From assembly GCA_037176705.1 (NCBI GenBank), contig CM073898.1, forward strand, positions 26,582,488 through 26,646,487: a stretch of 64,000 nucleotides of DNA, given 5' to 3'. Under the pieces are notes generated by a model that was not told the DNA's origin, made no database searches, and worked only from the letters and a program-made list of their open reading frames with translations. The first letter of the stretch is position 1. Every line of letters begins with the position of its first letter. The translations under genes were made by a program, and so were the position numbers. Source of the DNA: Molossus alvarezi. Its lineage: Eukaryota; Chordata; Mammalia; Chiroptera; Molossidae. Shown here piece after piece: positions 24,665-36,536 of this stretch.

Positions 24665-25292
24665 GCATATTTCTCCAGCTTTGTCTCCCGCAGCGACTTC
24701 AAACTCAAACTTCATCCTCGCCAAACGGAATTATTTCTGTTCTTTTTCAAACCATATGTACTTTCTCCCTTTGTCTTTTAGAACAAAATGTACTTGGCAT
24801 AACCCAATCGCCCCCTCCCTCCCCTTCCCCACTTGTCCTTTAAAACTCATTTCTTTTTTATGAAATCTTCTCTGAACCCCCTCACCCTCCAGCCAATACT
24901 GGGGACTCCTCCTCAGAGTTTCCATAGCCCCCCAACATTTGTAACACTAGATCAGTGGTTCTCAAAGTGTGGTCCCTCAGCAGCGGCAGCATTACCAGGG
25001 GACTTGTTAGAAATGCCAATTTCTTGCCCCACTGAATCAGAAACTAGGGCATTGGGCAGTGGGGGATGGGAGGTGGCCCAGCAATCTGCTTGAACCTGTC
25101 CCCTAGGTGACTGTCATGCATGAGTCAAACGAGACCAGCTCTCTAGAGTATGCCTCTTCACCTTTCTCCTCTTCCCCAGGTAACAGTGAGCCCTTCAAGG
25201 GCAGGGATTTGTTCATTTTTGTGTTCCTAATGTTTGGTCCCATTTCCAGACTGTGGAATAAGCTGGCTAAAAGCTTGTTAAGTGAATGAATA
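24665..25292 (+). mobile_element. L2 3' end interrupted by MER5A
   Basis: L2 wording flanks a MER5A: left tatgaaatcttctctgaacc, right gtgagcccttcaagggcagg followed by gatttgttcatttttgtgtt and a ttgttaagtgaatgaat end. Confidence 0.7.
24953..25125. mobile_element. MER5A (hAT-Charlie) nested in L2
   Basis: cagtggttctcaaagtgtgg terminus, then acttgttagaaatgccaatt, actgaatcagaaactagggc and gcccagcaatctgcttgaac follow the MER5A consensus closely. Confidence 0.85.
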
Positions 25293-26172
25293 TATCCATT
25301 AATTTCTACTGACTTTATATAACCACTTAATTACATAATATATACACATATCATAATTTTGCCAATTAGGTTATACTATCAATGCAGAAAGAAATGCATA
25401 AATCTTACTATTTAAAGAAACCGGGAAATCAATAAAATGCTCTAAAATGGAAACTTCATTAACAATGTGACATAATTCCCATTCATGTATTCTAGAACGG
25501 GGATATTGAATGTCACCTCTCTCTAAAGTGGAGGCAATTACATATTCATGTGTTTTAGGGCCTTTTTGGAAAGAATAACTTTCCCTTGAGGACTTTGTTC
25601 ACCACCCCCCGCCCCCAACCTTGTCACCAGGGATTTGCTTGCTCTCAGTCACCGAATGCAGCCGGGGAGGCGGTCCGGCTTCCCAGGGGACTGCTTGACC
25701 TGGGGATGCCAGCGCAGAGCCCACGTGAGTGCTCCCCTGAGGTCCTCTGCGGTGAGGGCGAGGCCGTCTGGTGCAGATCACGAATTGGAAAGACCCCCTT
25801 AAAGTACAGGAGCTTTGAGGGAAACATGCCTCTCACAAAACATGACGAGAGAAATGTCTGCATGTGTCATCTGTCACTTTACAGGAAGAGAGAAGAGGCA
25901 ATGGCCCACTCTTCAAGGAGGTCATGGTCAGAATTATGATGCAGACAAACCTGGAGGATCGGTGGAGAAAGCAGCCTCACCTTGAGGCTTTGGAAGGTCT
26001 CCAACAAACGGCTGGGAGGAAGCCCCCGGCCGACAAGGGGCTCACCTTGGGAGACTGACTAGGTAAGGAACTTGAGTCAGGTCAGCTGAGTGATTCACTA
26101 GAGCCAACGAGCATTGTTGACTGTGTTCAAGTAATTCAACAAGGAGGCCATGAGCCCCAGATGGCTTTAATG

Positions 26173-26396
26173 CAGTGGCTTTCAACCTTCCTAATGCCGC
26201 GACCCTTTAATACAGTTCCTCATGTTGTGGGGACCCCCAACCATAAAATTATTTTTGTTACTACTTCATAACTCTAATTTTGCTACTGTTATGAATCGCC
26301 ATCGGAAACATGTGTTTTCCGATGGTCTTAGGCGACCCCTGTGAAAGGGTCGTTCGACCCCCAAAGGGGTCACAACCCACAGGTTGAGAACCGCTG
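26173..26396. mobile_element. Non-autonomous hAT transposon, URR1/SPIN-like, 224 bp
   Basis: The termini are inverted: left cagtggctttcaacc, right ggttgagaaccgctg. The right 8-bp flank ctctagag (26397-26404) fits the hAT target consensus nTCTAGAn, and the left flank ctttaatg agrees at 5 of 8 positions. A central palindrome CCATCGGAAA...TTTTCCGATGG lies at 26299-26325. The ends and the core gaaagggtcgttcgaccccc match the URR1/SPIN group of hAT elements as I recall them, a group known for horizontal transfer among tetrapods, including vesper bats. No transposase is encoded. Confidence 0.82.
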
Positions 26397-26801
26397 CTCT
26401 AGAGCCTTGGTAACGTATGTAAACAAACTAAACCCTGAGCCAGAGTTATTCCTGTACATATACTTGTACCTGAGAAAACAACATTTAAGACAACCAATCA
26501 CGACCCCCAGGCTTTCCCAAATAAGGCAACTGCTCAAGCTTCAGCCAATCAAATCGTTTCCTTGCTTTGCTTCTGTCTCTGCTCTACCAAGGCCTGTCCC
26601 GAGCTCCCGCTGGCGGAGGGTCCTGACCGCTTCTGCTTTCTCTGCCCAGAATCCATGTTCACGCGAATGAACTCTTGAAACATGTCCTGTGCCTCAGTCT
26701 ATCTTTTAACAGCATTTCCTCCAGCACTCATGCTGTATGGTTATTACAGATTTCTGATATCACACGTGCCTAAAAGCAGAAGATGCTTGTAAAGAAAAGT
26801 A

Positions 26802-26927
26802 CAGGCCCCCCCCTCACCACTTCACGCTTCGACTTTCGGCGTCAGGCTATCCCAGTTTTATCAAATACTGAAAAACCGCGACAGAGTGACGCAGGGACGT
26901 GGAAGCCCGAAGTGGCAGGGACGACTG
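26802..26927. mobile_element. Short Tigger-like (Tc1/mariner) MITE
   Basis: 126 bp with imperfect inverted ends (left caggcccccccctcaccact, right agtggcagggacgactg) between TA dinucleotides at 26800-26801 and 26928-26929. The interior has aaaaaccgcgacagagtgac, typical of Tigger-derived elements. The specific family is not assigned. Confidence 0.55.
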
Positions 26928-27015
26928 TATAAATAAAGAACCCTACTTCGGGAAATTCATTTATCGCAGTAGAGTCTGGAACTGATTGGCCGTGATGAAC
27001 GAGTGCCGACTGCGT

Positions 27016-27668
27016 GTGTCAGGGGTTGAATTATGTTCCCACCAGATTCATTGCTCTAAGCCTAGCACCGCAGAATGGGACTGTACTGGAGACAGGGCCT
27101 AAATGAAAAGATATTTAAGTTAAAATGAGGTTATTAGGGTGGGCCCTAACCCAATCTAACTGGAGTCTTTTTTTTTTTTTAATCCTCACCCAAGGACATT
27201 TTTGCATTTATCTTCAGATAGAGTGGGAGGGAGAGAGGAAGAGAGAGAGAAACATCGATGTGAGAGAGACACATCGAGTGGCTGCCACCCACATGGGGAC
27301 AAACTGCAACCGAGGTACGCGCCCTTAGTGGGAAGGGAACCCGGGTCTCTCCGGACCGCAGGCCGACGCTTTAACCGCTGAGCCAAACCGGCCAGGGCCT
27401 GACTGGAGTCTTGTAAGAGGAGGAAGCTGGGACCCGCAGAGGGGCAGCCGGGATGTGGGCACACAGAGGAAAGCCACAGCCACGCGAGGTCAGCGAGCAG
27501 GCGGCCCTTCCCTCTCCCAACTCAAGGAGAGAAGCCTCAGGAGAAGCCAAATCTGCCAACACATTGATCTTGGACTTCTACCCTCCAGCACTGTGAGAAA
27601 ACAAATTCGTTTTGTTTAAGCTACCCAGTGTTTGGCGTTTTGTATGGCGGCCCTAGCAAACCATTGCA
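27016..27668 (+). mobile_element. MLT1-type (ERVL-MaLR) solo LTR with a nested VES SINE
   Basis: The order follows MLT1 LTRs: ggggttgaattatgttccca, gagacagggcctaaatgaaa, ggttattagggtgggcccta, [VES], gtgggcacacagaggaaagc, ttgatcttggacttctaccc, gcactgtgagaaaacaaatt and agctacccagtgtttgg. No retroviral coding sequence is attached. Confidence 0.8.
27170..27401 (-). mobile_element. VES SINE nested in MLT1
   Basis: Reversed young VES lacking part of the middle block. The target duplication actggagtctt occurs at 27159-27169 and 27402-27412. Confidence 0.95.
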
Positions 27669-28495
27669 GCAGCCCTCAGACGCCTCCTGTGCCTAACGCT
27701 GATGCGTGGGAACTGCCGTTGTGTTCCTATTACCCACTCCCTTCTTGGGTCTTTTATCCATTTCTTCTGTTTTTCCTTCTTTCACCTTTCTTCCCATTTT
27801 CCTTGTACCCTATGTTAGCTCCAGGTAGAACTTGTGAGAGCTGCGATTATCAGGACTGATCGGAGGGAGCGAGGAAGAAGAGAACCATATTATTTCTCCA
27901 CGTCCTTCTTCCCCCATGCCTATTCCAAAGTGTGTGGGGGGAGGGGGCTGCATATACTGCAGGAGAGCTCAGACAAGCACTAGACTTTCAAGGTATATTT
28001 ATTTTGTATCTAATCCTTTCAAGTGTCTATATTTGTGGACATTTTATAATTTCATAGGGCATATGATCAAAAATTTGGAAAACACTGAATTTTAATCAAT
28101 CATCTATAGAAAAATAGATTATTTCTGCCTCTCTATAAAATTACTTAATTTTGGGTGTCTATGTTCATATTGTAAAGAAAATAAATAATGAAGCTTCTCA
28201 GAAGAAATGACACTTATAAATTGAGAGTAGATATTATATTTGTCTTCAAGATGAAAATAATAACACCTTTCCCATGAAGGGTGTGCAGGGGAACAATTAG
28301 ATCACTTCTGTAAAGTATCTGAGGATACTTCAAGATAATAGTTATTATGGTAGTTATTGTTTTCCTATACTTAAGGATCGTGACTATGTTTCCTTAGTCA
28401 AATGTTGTGTCTGAAGTTTACATTCTGGGCTTTTAAAAACAAAATGTAATCTTGCCCTCTGGAATCAACTTCATGATCTACAAGTGTGCAATGCC

Positions 28496-28498
<3 letters not shown>

Positions 28499-28530
<32 letters not shown>

Positions 28531-28564
28531 GACAAGAGTGAGCGGGCGAGAGAGAGAGAGACAG
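28499..28564. repeat. (GA)n imperfect microsatellite
   Basis: About 13 pure GA units followed by interrupted GA/GC repeats. Confidence 0.93.
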
Positions 28565-28890
28565 AGATTGATTAAAATTTCCTTCTGTGGGCTTCTAGCA
28601 TTACAAGGAATCTTAAATATTTCAGTGCTTATGTCTTGAATGGGAGGCCCATCTGTTTTCCTGCATTTGAAAGTAGAAGTGGCTTCCCACCCTTTTTCCT
28701 GGGTTCTCACTGCTCTCTACAAATGTTAATCTCCAACTTAGATGTCATTTAAATATTAAAAATGACCACTGACTGCCATGCATGATTCACAATTACCCTG
28801 TCTTGGAGAAGGACGAAGAAATAGTATGTTCATCCATCACCATCTGGACTATACTTAAAGTCTGTTCCTTGCAAAGATCAGTGGAGCATT

Positions 28891-28893
<3 letters not shown>

Positions 28894-28942
<49 letters not shown>
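28894..28942. repeat. (AC)n microsatellite, about 24 units
   Basis: The longest uninterrupted dinucleotide tract in the window. Confidence 0.97.
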
Positions 28943-28944
<2 letters not shown>

Positions 28945-29539
28945 GGCCTGGGAGCATCTTTTATGTGACAGCCAGGTTGATCGTGATCTGCTGAGTCTGT
29001 GGGTTTGCCAGCCCAAGGTTACCGGAGGCTACGTCATTCTTTCCAGCCCCTCCTCTGCAGTTGCAAAGAAACAGGCAGGTTTGAAGGAGCCAAGCAAAGG
29101 ATCCTCTTATCACAGAATCCTTCTTTTCAGCTTTATGGATTCTACTAATGGAAAGATAACAAGAAAAGCTGTATTTGATTAATCTGCCCCATGGCCTTTT
29201 AAATGGATTCCTTGGTACATGTTGGACATCCTAAAAATATAACTACAAAAATAGTCAAATCATTAAAACCACAAAGATTGGTAAGAATACCACCACTTCA
29301 ACTATTGACATAACGGTACTTGTACTGACCCTGCTCTGGAGCATGAGAACAAATCGTCATCAGCACAAGTGATCATGAAAGGCAACCCTGGGCTTCACAC
29401 CTGCAAATGACACAACATCTAAACCAGAGATTAGTGTACAACCCAGTATAGACGCTCAGGGTTTGGCCTGGGAGAGAGCTCTGAGAACTAGAAAAAGAGT
29501 GTAGTAGACACTTGGGTCAGAAAACTTAAGTCAATTTCT

Positions 29540-29680
29540 AGTTCTAATAGCTTGTTTTGGGGAAAGACACTTGACCTTCCTGAGCTTCAGTTCCTCATCT
29601 GTCAAATGAGTTTCCTAGCTCCTACATCACAGAACTGTCGTGAGGATTGGAAGAGGAAAGTTCAAGTCCTTGGTAAAACC
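29540..29680 (+). mobile_element. MIR fragment
   Basis: gacacttgaccttcctgagc, ttcagttcctcatctgtcaa, then atgagtttcctagctcctac and gtcgtgaggattggaaga follow the MIR core. Confidence 0.7.
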
Positions 29681-29867
29681 CGGAACCCCTCTGCAGACAG
29701 ATGTGCCATATTCTGCCACTGTTACTTGTCAGAGGTGGCAATCAGCACGAGTTGAGTTTCCTGATTTCACAGAATCTATATTCTGTTTGAACGAAACAGT
29801 ATTGCTACAGCTTCTCCGAGCTGCTTGATTTTAAGAAAAGAAAGAAAGAAACAGAGGGAGAGAACAT

Positions 29868-30075
29868 GATGAGGCACCTGCTAAGTGACAGGCACTGAGC
29901 TAAATTTCCCCACATACCTGACTTGGCTTAATCCTTACAATAACTCTGAGAAGTGGGCATTATTATCCCATTGCACACATGAAGAACCTGAATGAAGTTC
30001 AGAGAACTGAAGTAACTTTTCTGAAACAATTAAACAATTGGTAAGTAGCTGTGCTGGGATTTCATTTCACAGCCT
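29868..30075 (-). mobile_element. MIR SINE
   Basis: gcacctgctaagtgacaggc, acttggcttaatccttacaa, tattatcccattgcacacat and ggtaagtagctgtgctggga follow reversed MIR. Confidence 0.75.
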
Positions 30076-33000
30076 GGGGACCATTTAGTGCACATGATGT
30101 CTTGTTGACGTCAGGTGAGGGGTACAGCATCTGTCAAATATCGATTCAAAGTCTGAATCTGCGAATGCTTCCTGTGCCTAAACGCTACATAATACAAGGG
30201 TGCTTCTTTTAAGGAATGTCGAAGCACTGATCAGGAATGTTTGTGTTCTAATTTCTTTTCTAGATAGGATATATTTTCAGCAGAGTCAGCCACATGTTCT
30301 TTCTCAAGCCCTTGGGAACCAGCTAAACACAGGAAACAGGACAATAAATAAAGGGAGGGCATCGTGGTTGTGATCATTTTGTAACTTAGAGTGTGACAAG
30401 TCTTTATTTCCATTTCTAGTTGCCAAAGGTCAAACATGTAGTCCAGAATCAAACATCCTGGTTTGCATCCAGCTCTTCACTCCAGAATTTGGGAAACTGT
30501 CTGCATTATCACACATCTGTAATGGAAAGTAGTTCTGGGAATGTATGCTGCTGCTTATCTAAGGAAGTGTCTGACTTCCAAGTCCTTCTAGGTATTCATT
30601 TTATCTATAATTAGTCCATTTTTATTTTACAAGAGAACTCTCCACTATGGAATAGTGAGAATAATCAGAACACTTCCCAGAAGTATGACAACATGGATAC
30701 AGGATGACATCTGTGGCCAACAGTATTATCACCCGTGTGATCTTATGAACTCGACAAGTGTTACTGAGCAGCCCTGTGTAATAAACAAACCCTCCTGTGA
30801 AGCTGGATCACTGCAGTGGTCTTCTACATTCTACTTACAGCGTTTCGCATATAATTTCTTTCTGACATTTTGTTCCCTTTTTTTTACCAAATGGAGTTGG
30901 TTTTAATTTTGTCTCTTTGGTTTCTGAGCACCAAGATTTGTTGTCTTCCAACAAATGAACAAGTTAATTTCATAGCATGGGCTCTCTCCTCCACATCTAT
31001 CACTTTCTTTTGCAACCTGATACAGTCATTACAAATCAACTTCTACTCTTCTGTTGTACATTTCTATTTCTCTTTGCTTTCAAAGGCTCTGATAAAATCA
31101 TAATATATTTAAGATGAAAGAAAACTTTGTAATCAGCTAATTTCCCCCTTCTCATTGTATGAGAAAAAAAAATGAGAACTGTGATTTAATTGATGAACTT
31201 TTGTTCTTTTATGTGTGTGTGTGTACACGTGTGTGCAAGCGTGCGCGTACCCGTATATGTGTCATATATAAGGATTTGAGTTAAACCCAGTGACTTTTAC
31301 TGTCTTGCTTACTCAGTGATCTAAAAACTTTTTTTTTTGTCCCCTTTCCCTTTTATATGCTTGTATCTTATTTCTAGTAAGAAAATATTTATCAATCTCT
31401 TCCAACCCTTAACAATTTCTATATGACACTAAATGAATGAACCTAAAGATTCATTCCCAAACAAGAATTTATCCCTTGTTCTGGGTTTGGGAAAAGTGCC
31501 ATAAATATTTCCCTATAATCTAATGGTAGGGACATACTTATTTATACATTCTCTGATTAAAGTGCATATCTGTAATTTATTGGCCAAATATATTACAAGA
31601 TAATTCCTTATCAAGAGAGACCTCAAAAAAGTTTACTCAAATTTATAGATCTATGGGTTGTCAAAGCACAGAGAAAAAAAAGGTAGATATTTGATTCTAT
31701 CAATTGAAACATATAGGTATTAGAAAATAATTGAACTTAAACATTAGGAGGGTTTCAGAGCTTGCCAAGGTCAACTCCCCATTAAATGTGAATTCCTTTA
31801 AAATCACTGCCAAATGGTCACTGGTACTGCAATTGAGTCTCAGCTAATAGGTGTTCATGATCTCACAATCCAAGTTTTAGCAGCTCAAGCTGTCAGATAG
31901 TGCTGTTAGGTCCCACTAATTGTTCAGGTCCCATCCCTTATGCCAATGGAACAAATCCAATCTGGCTCCACATGACATTCCTTCAGGCACTTGTAGCCGG
32001 TCACCTTCACATCACTCTCGGTCCTCACCTCGGGATGCTTTGTCAGGCTGGTCATGCTCCTCTGAGTACTCTCTGTTAGTCACAACCTTTCTTTTGAGAA
32101 TATGGTGCCTGGAGCTGCCTCTAAGAGGCACTTAACCTGTCTTTCTCCTTCTGGATACTGGGCTTTTGGTGGCCACAATGCACACTGACATACGTAGAGT
32201 TTACTTATACATATAAGTTAACAACAACCCACCGTTTCAATGTCTTCCATTTCCCACACTGGTGTCATAGATTTTTGGGACACAGTTGTATAATTGTTCA
32301 TCTATCCAAATGATTATTTACTATCTTTTCAGCCCAAGTGAAAGCTTGGCATTAGAAAACATGAACCTTGACATCATAGCAGCTCTTTCTGAAAACTTGC
32401 CTTCTTGAAGCCTTCTTCAGAATGTATTTGGATTGTGAGAGAAAGTCTCTTGGTGTGGCTGGTTGATCTTGAAAGGATGTAACCCCTGTGGTTGGTTTCT
32501 AGTTCTACTGCCCTAGTCCTAGGCAGCCAAAGGCCCGAGCGCAAGGCTGGTGGTTTGCTGAGAGGTCCTTCTTCACTAGCTAGTGGGGAACCAAATCGGT
32601 GTGAAGACTCCATGCCTAGAATCCACTGTACCTGGGCACCCACCTCTAGGAGATGAAGTTCACAATTGCGGTAGACTTGTAATGTGGACTGTTGGCCTGC
32701 TCTTAGAGGGCACTTGTATAGGTCCTATTAGTCATTCCCACCCTCTACTTTCAAGCTAGAGAAAGCTATGGGCTATTCTGTCCCACGGTACCTGTTATAG
32801 CTCGTACTTGGGGGGCTGGCACACGTCACGTGTGATGGTACTTGAAAAGGCAACTCACTCTGTGAATGACTTCCAACCTTGTCTGGACAAATGAACTCCT
32901 GGGTGAAATTTTCCACGAACAATAGAATGCTTACCAGTTCAGGCCATTATAGATCTTGTTAGGATGGTTAATGCAGCCCAAGAAATATCTAATGTGACAG

Positions 33001-33744
33001 AAATATTTCTCAGCAAACGCAGCCAGTGTCAAGATGAAAAATAGATCCACTGAGGAGTTCTCGCTCTGTGCGAGTCTGTCAGCAGAATGAATCAGTTCAA
33101 AGCTGAAAACTGACTGCTTAGCCTACCTCTCTTTTAAGAATTTCTCTAAGTGCTCTGAGCGTTCTGCAATGAGCACAGGTTGACACAATCTGTCTTGGGA
33201 GTTTTTGCCCCAAGCTTTGTTGTTTTGTAAAATAACTCCACAGCAGGCTGAGTCTTGAAATTCAGTGTCTTCTCATCCTTTATGGACTGTAGGATGAGCA
33301 GACATCCAGGCTTCTGCAATAGAGAAGCATATTGCCTACAGACTTGAGTACCTAAGAAATCAACCCTCAATAACTAGAACTGGTACTCAGCAAGTGCAGA
33401 TGCCTCCTGCCAGCTTAGATGGTTTAGGTACCGTGGTAGTATGTGGGCACACCAGGTTCTAGGATCGACCTGGGGGCTCTGAAAACACTTTGTAAATAGC
33501 AGCAGCTCTGTGAATTAGCCTCCTGGCCTGCGGGAAGTCCAGCCATGGAGGAACTGTTTGGGCAGCAATGACCTTTTTGTTTTCGACCAACTACTCCATG
33601 TTAAGTCCTAGGAAAATGTCGAAATTTATAGAGAGGGTTGGGTTGGTGTGTGTCTGAGGCTGTCCCGCAAGTAGAGGAGTATGAAGACTGTCTGGATTCT
33701 AAGATGCTGCTGTGAATAATCTATAAATTTGGGTTTACTTAGTG

Positions 33745-33940
33745 AGTGCTTACCTGCAGGCACACGGGGAAATATGTACATCCCAGTTCATCTTGACCTT
33801 CCTGGCAACCTGCTGAAGTAGGCATTGTTTTCTCCATTTTAAAGATGAAGAAACCAAGGCTCAGGGAGTTTCAGGGATACGTATGAGATCTAAGACTGTC
33901 CGCTACTTCAGTGCAACTGCTTGACCCGCTGATCCCAGAG
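33745..33940 (-). mobile_element. MIR SINE
   Basis: gtaggcattgttttctccat, tttaaagatgaagaaaccaa and ggctcagggagtttcaggg follow the reversed MIR core. Confidence 0.65.
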
Positions 33941-34399
33941 ACAAACATCTCTGCGGTTTGTCCAGCAAAAGTCCCTTCTGATGACCTCTGAGTTCATTTG
34001 GCTGTTTTATGAAAAGTGTAATTGGGAAATAACTACTTAAAATAACTCTCTACTGTGATATCATATATAAATTACTGAATTTTTTTTTTGAAAATGGGTT
34101 GTTCTACTTCCTTTCTTCTTCCTAAAGAGTCTGATTTTCCTTTCATCTTTAAGAAAATTCTCTCTTGGTGGTTTATGTTGACCCTGTTAGGAAGTGGATT
34201 CTCTCATTTGGGTGGCAAGTATCTGTCTATCTGTCCGCTGGGAAGGACGCTAGACCTTCAGGAACGACTCCCCTCTTCAGCGACTGCTTTCCTGGTCTCA
34301 GAATCACTCGAAGGGACTTGTTCTGGTCATGGGGGTGGGTAAGTTGATTTGCTACCAAAGTGGTGACAGAAGCTGAGAATCTAGGGTTCTACTCATGGC

Positions 34400-34665
34400 C
34401 TCGGTTTGCACAGCACAGCGTGACTGCAATGCCTCAGGGCACCCCTCCTCTGCTTGCCCGTTTGTTCCTCTTTGTTGTGATGCTCAGAGACCCCCCAGTT
34501 AACAGGCTCCTCCACTGACAACAGGGGGCTTTGACCAGTTACAGATTCCGGGGAACCTCACGGATGCTCCTCGAGCCTCCATGTCTTGTCCTGGAAATGG
34601 GGGCTGGCCATCACTGACTTCCTTTTCTGTGTTGTTAAAAGATAACTGAGATGTTTAAGGGGAGC
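34400..34665 (+). mobile_element. MIR-like fragment (weak)
   Basis: gagcctccatgtcttgtcct then ggaaatgggggctggccatc resemble the MIR core; divergent. Confidence 0.35.
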
Positions 34666-34895
34666 TCTGATCCTCTAGGTAGTCATGTTGGCGTGTGGTG
34701 GGAAGACTGGCTCGTCAGTGGGGTACAGATGGAATATCTCCATGCTCTCACTGCTCGGGGACACTTTCTGCAGAGAGTAGGCTGGTTAAGGTGGGTGCTG
34801 ATAATCGCGTGTGTTCGTCTGCCAGTGGCTTCTCGGTCTTTCATAAATAATAACCCTGAAACAAGCTGCTCTGATGCTTTTCTTCAATATGAACC

Positions 34896-35157
34896 TTTTT
34901 TTTTTTTAAATCCTCACCTGAGGCTATTTTTCCATTTATCTTCAGATAAAGTGGGAAGGAGGGAGGGAGGGAGGGGAGAGAGAGCGAGAGAAACATTGAT
35001 GTGAGAGAGAAACACCGATTGGTTGCCTTCTGCACAACTCTGACCAGGGCCAAGGACCAACTGTAACTGAGGTACATGCCCTTGACCAGAATCAAACCCG
35101 TGATTTATTGGTCTATAGGCTGACACTCTACCTGCTGAGCCAAACTGGCCAGGGCTA
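34896..35157 (-). mobile_element. VES SINE, intermediate type
   Basis: T run, AAATCCTCACCTGAGGCTAT, TTATCTTCAGATAAAGTGGG and a head ending GAGCCAAACTGGCCAGGGCT. Flanks tatgaacc (34888-34895) and tatgcacc (35158-35165) match at 7 of 8. Confidence 0.92.
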
Positions 35158-35389
35158 TATGCACCGTCTTAAAAAGATCTCTTTCTCTCTCATTATCAGT
35201 AAGTCTATGGCCTGTTTTCTTTATTGGGTTAAGGCATAGTGCAAATACCATTACATTTATAGATCTGAGCTCTAAAACGATTTCAGGCCATAATTTTGTA
35301 CCATAAGCTTGAGCTGAACCCCTAACCTGGACCTGTATCTGTAGTAAATCTTCAAAGGGAATGGCGTGGTTGAAAGAGAGACTTTATTT

Positions 35390-35770
35390 GTACCATTCGT
35401 TCGTTCTGTGAATATTTATTAATCATTTCTGTGTCAGGCATTGGAAATGTATAAAAATAGACCCCATGAAACTTCCAAGGGGTAAGAGATAGTAACCAAA
35501 TAAAACAAAAGAAGAAACATGATATTTTCCAGATGGGCAATAAGGACAATGAAGTCAGGGAATACAATAAGGCGTGGCTGGGAGGATGAGAACAGTCTCT
35601 GAGGAGGTGATCTGGGAGCTGAGACCTGCCTGATGAGAAAACCCAGACGGGGAGGGAAAGTGTTCCGTGGAGGGAACCAGCTGTGCACAGGCCTCGAGGC
35701 AACAGCGAAGGGCCAAGAACAGAATTTAGCCCGTGGTTTAAAGGCATTCCACTCTGCGAGGCACAAGTGA
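35390..35770 (+). repeat. Ancient interspersed repeat, same unnamed family as 19175-20450
   Basis: gtgaatatttattaatcatt, ttctgtgtcaggcattggaa, then ctgaggaggtgatctgggag and gctgagacctgcctgatga, with an accaaata-type middle. Confidence 0.45.
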
Positions 35771-35774
35771 GACA

Positions 35775-35945
35775 AGAAGGAAAGAGGACTGACCTTGGAA
35801 TCTGTCCCTGGGCCCGGATGTGAGTCCTGACTTCAGTTTTCCAGCCTCACAGGTGGGTTCCCGAGTGCCTACCGCACAGGGTTGCTGTGAGGCGTGTGTG
35901 AACACAGAACAACTACTCACCAGTGGCAGGGCCATTCGCTCTGGT
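35775..35945 (+). mobile_element. MIR-like fragment
   Basis: ggatgtgagtcctgacttca, gttttccagcctcacaggtg and cacagggttgctgtgaggcg follow the MIR core. Confidence 0.5.
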
Positions 35946-36119
35946 CAATGTCAGTTTCTGGCCCAGGAAAGCTTTGGTCTTTGCATTGCCTAATCCTGAA
36001 GCATCACATCATCAAGAAGCCCAGAGCTCCTTAGGTACCATCAAGGGAATGAGGGCTAAGCTAATGGTTCCACAAATGCTAACTCCAGAAGAAAAATGAC
36101 AGCAACACTGTGTGCTCCA

Positions 36120-36245
36120 GACAGAACCTTAGATTTTAAATCAGACTCTGTGTGACCTTGGATGAAACGCTTTTCCTCCCTGATCTCAGATTCTTGTGTA
36201 TCAAAACCAGGAGAGGTTGGAATAGCTGGTCCGTAAACTCCTTTC
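36120..36245 (+). mobile_element. MIR-like fragment
   Basis: tcagactctgtgtgaccttg, gatgaaacgcttttcctccc and tgatctcagattcttgtgta follow the MIR core. Confidence 0.5.
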
Positions 36246-36505
36246 CAGCTCTGTGCCAGGATTCTGGTCGAAGATGGTCTCACAGGACTTAAGACACAGG
36301 GCCCAGCCAGACATGACCAGGCACAGGCAAAGCAAGAGAGAAGCAGGGGGTAGGGAGTGTGTGTCAAAGCCTGTTGGCTCAGGCAAGTGGCTTTTGATTG
36401 CAGGAATCAGAATGACAAGGTCTTTATCCAGAGAGCAGGCTGTGAACAGCAAAAATTAATGCTGCAAGTCACTTTTATGAGGTTTTTCTTCTGCCTTTGG
36501 GGCGT

Positions 36506-36536
36506 GCGTGTGTGTGTGTGCGTGCGTGTGTACATA
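36506..36536. repeat. (GT)n-rich tract
   Basis: Imperfect GT/GC run. Confidence 0.8.

Noticed and set aside
27016..27668. Possible endogenous retrovirus because of LTR-like sequence
   Set aside because: Only a solo MaLR-type LTR is seen here and at 40936-41285; no gag, pol or env similarity flanks either.
28499..28942. Regularly spaced short repeats that might suggest a CRISPR array
   Set aside because: They are simple dinucleotide tracts without spacers, in a mammalian intron.
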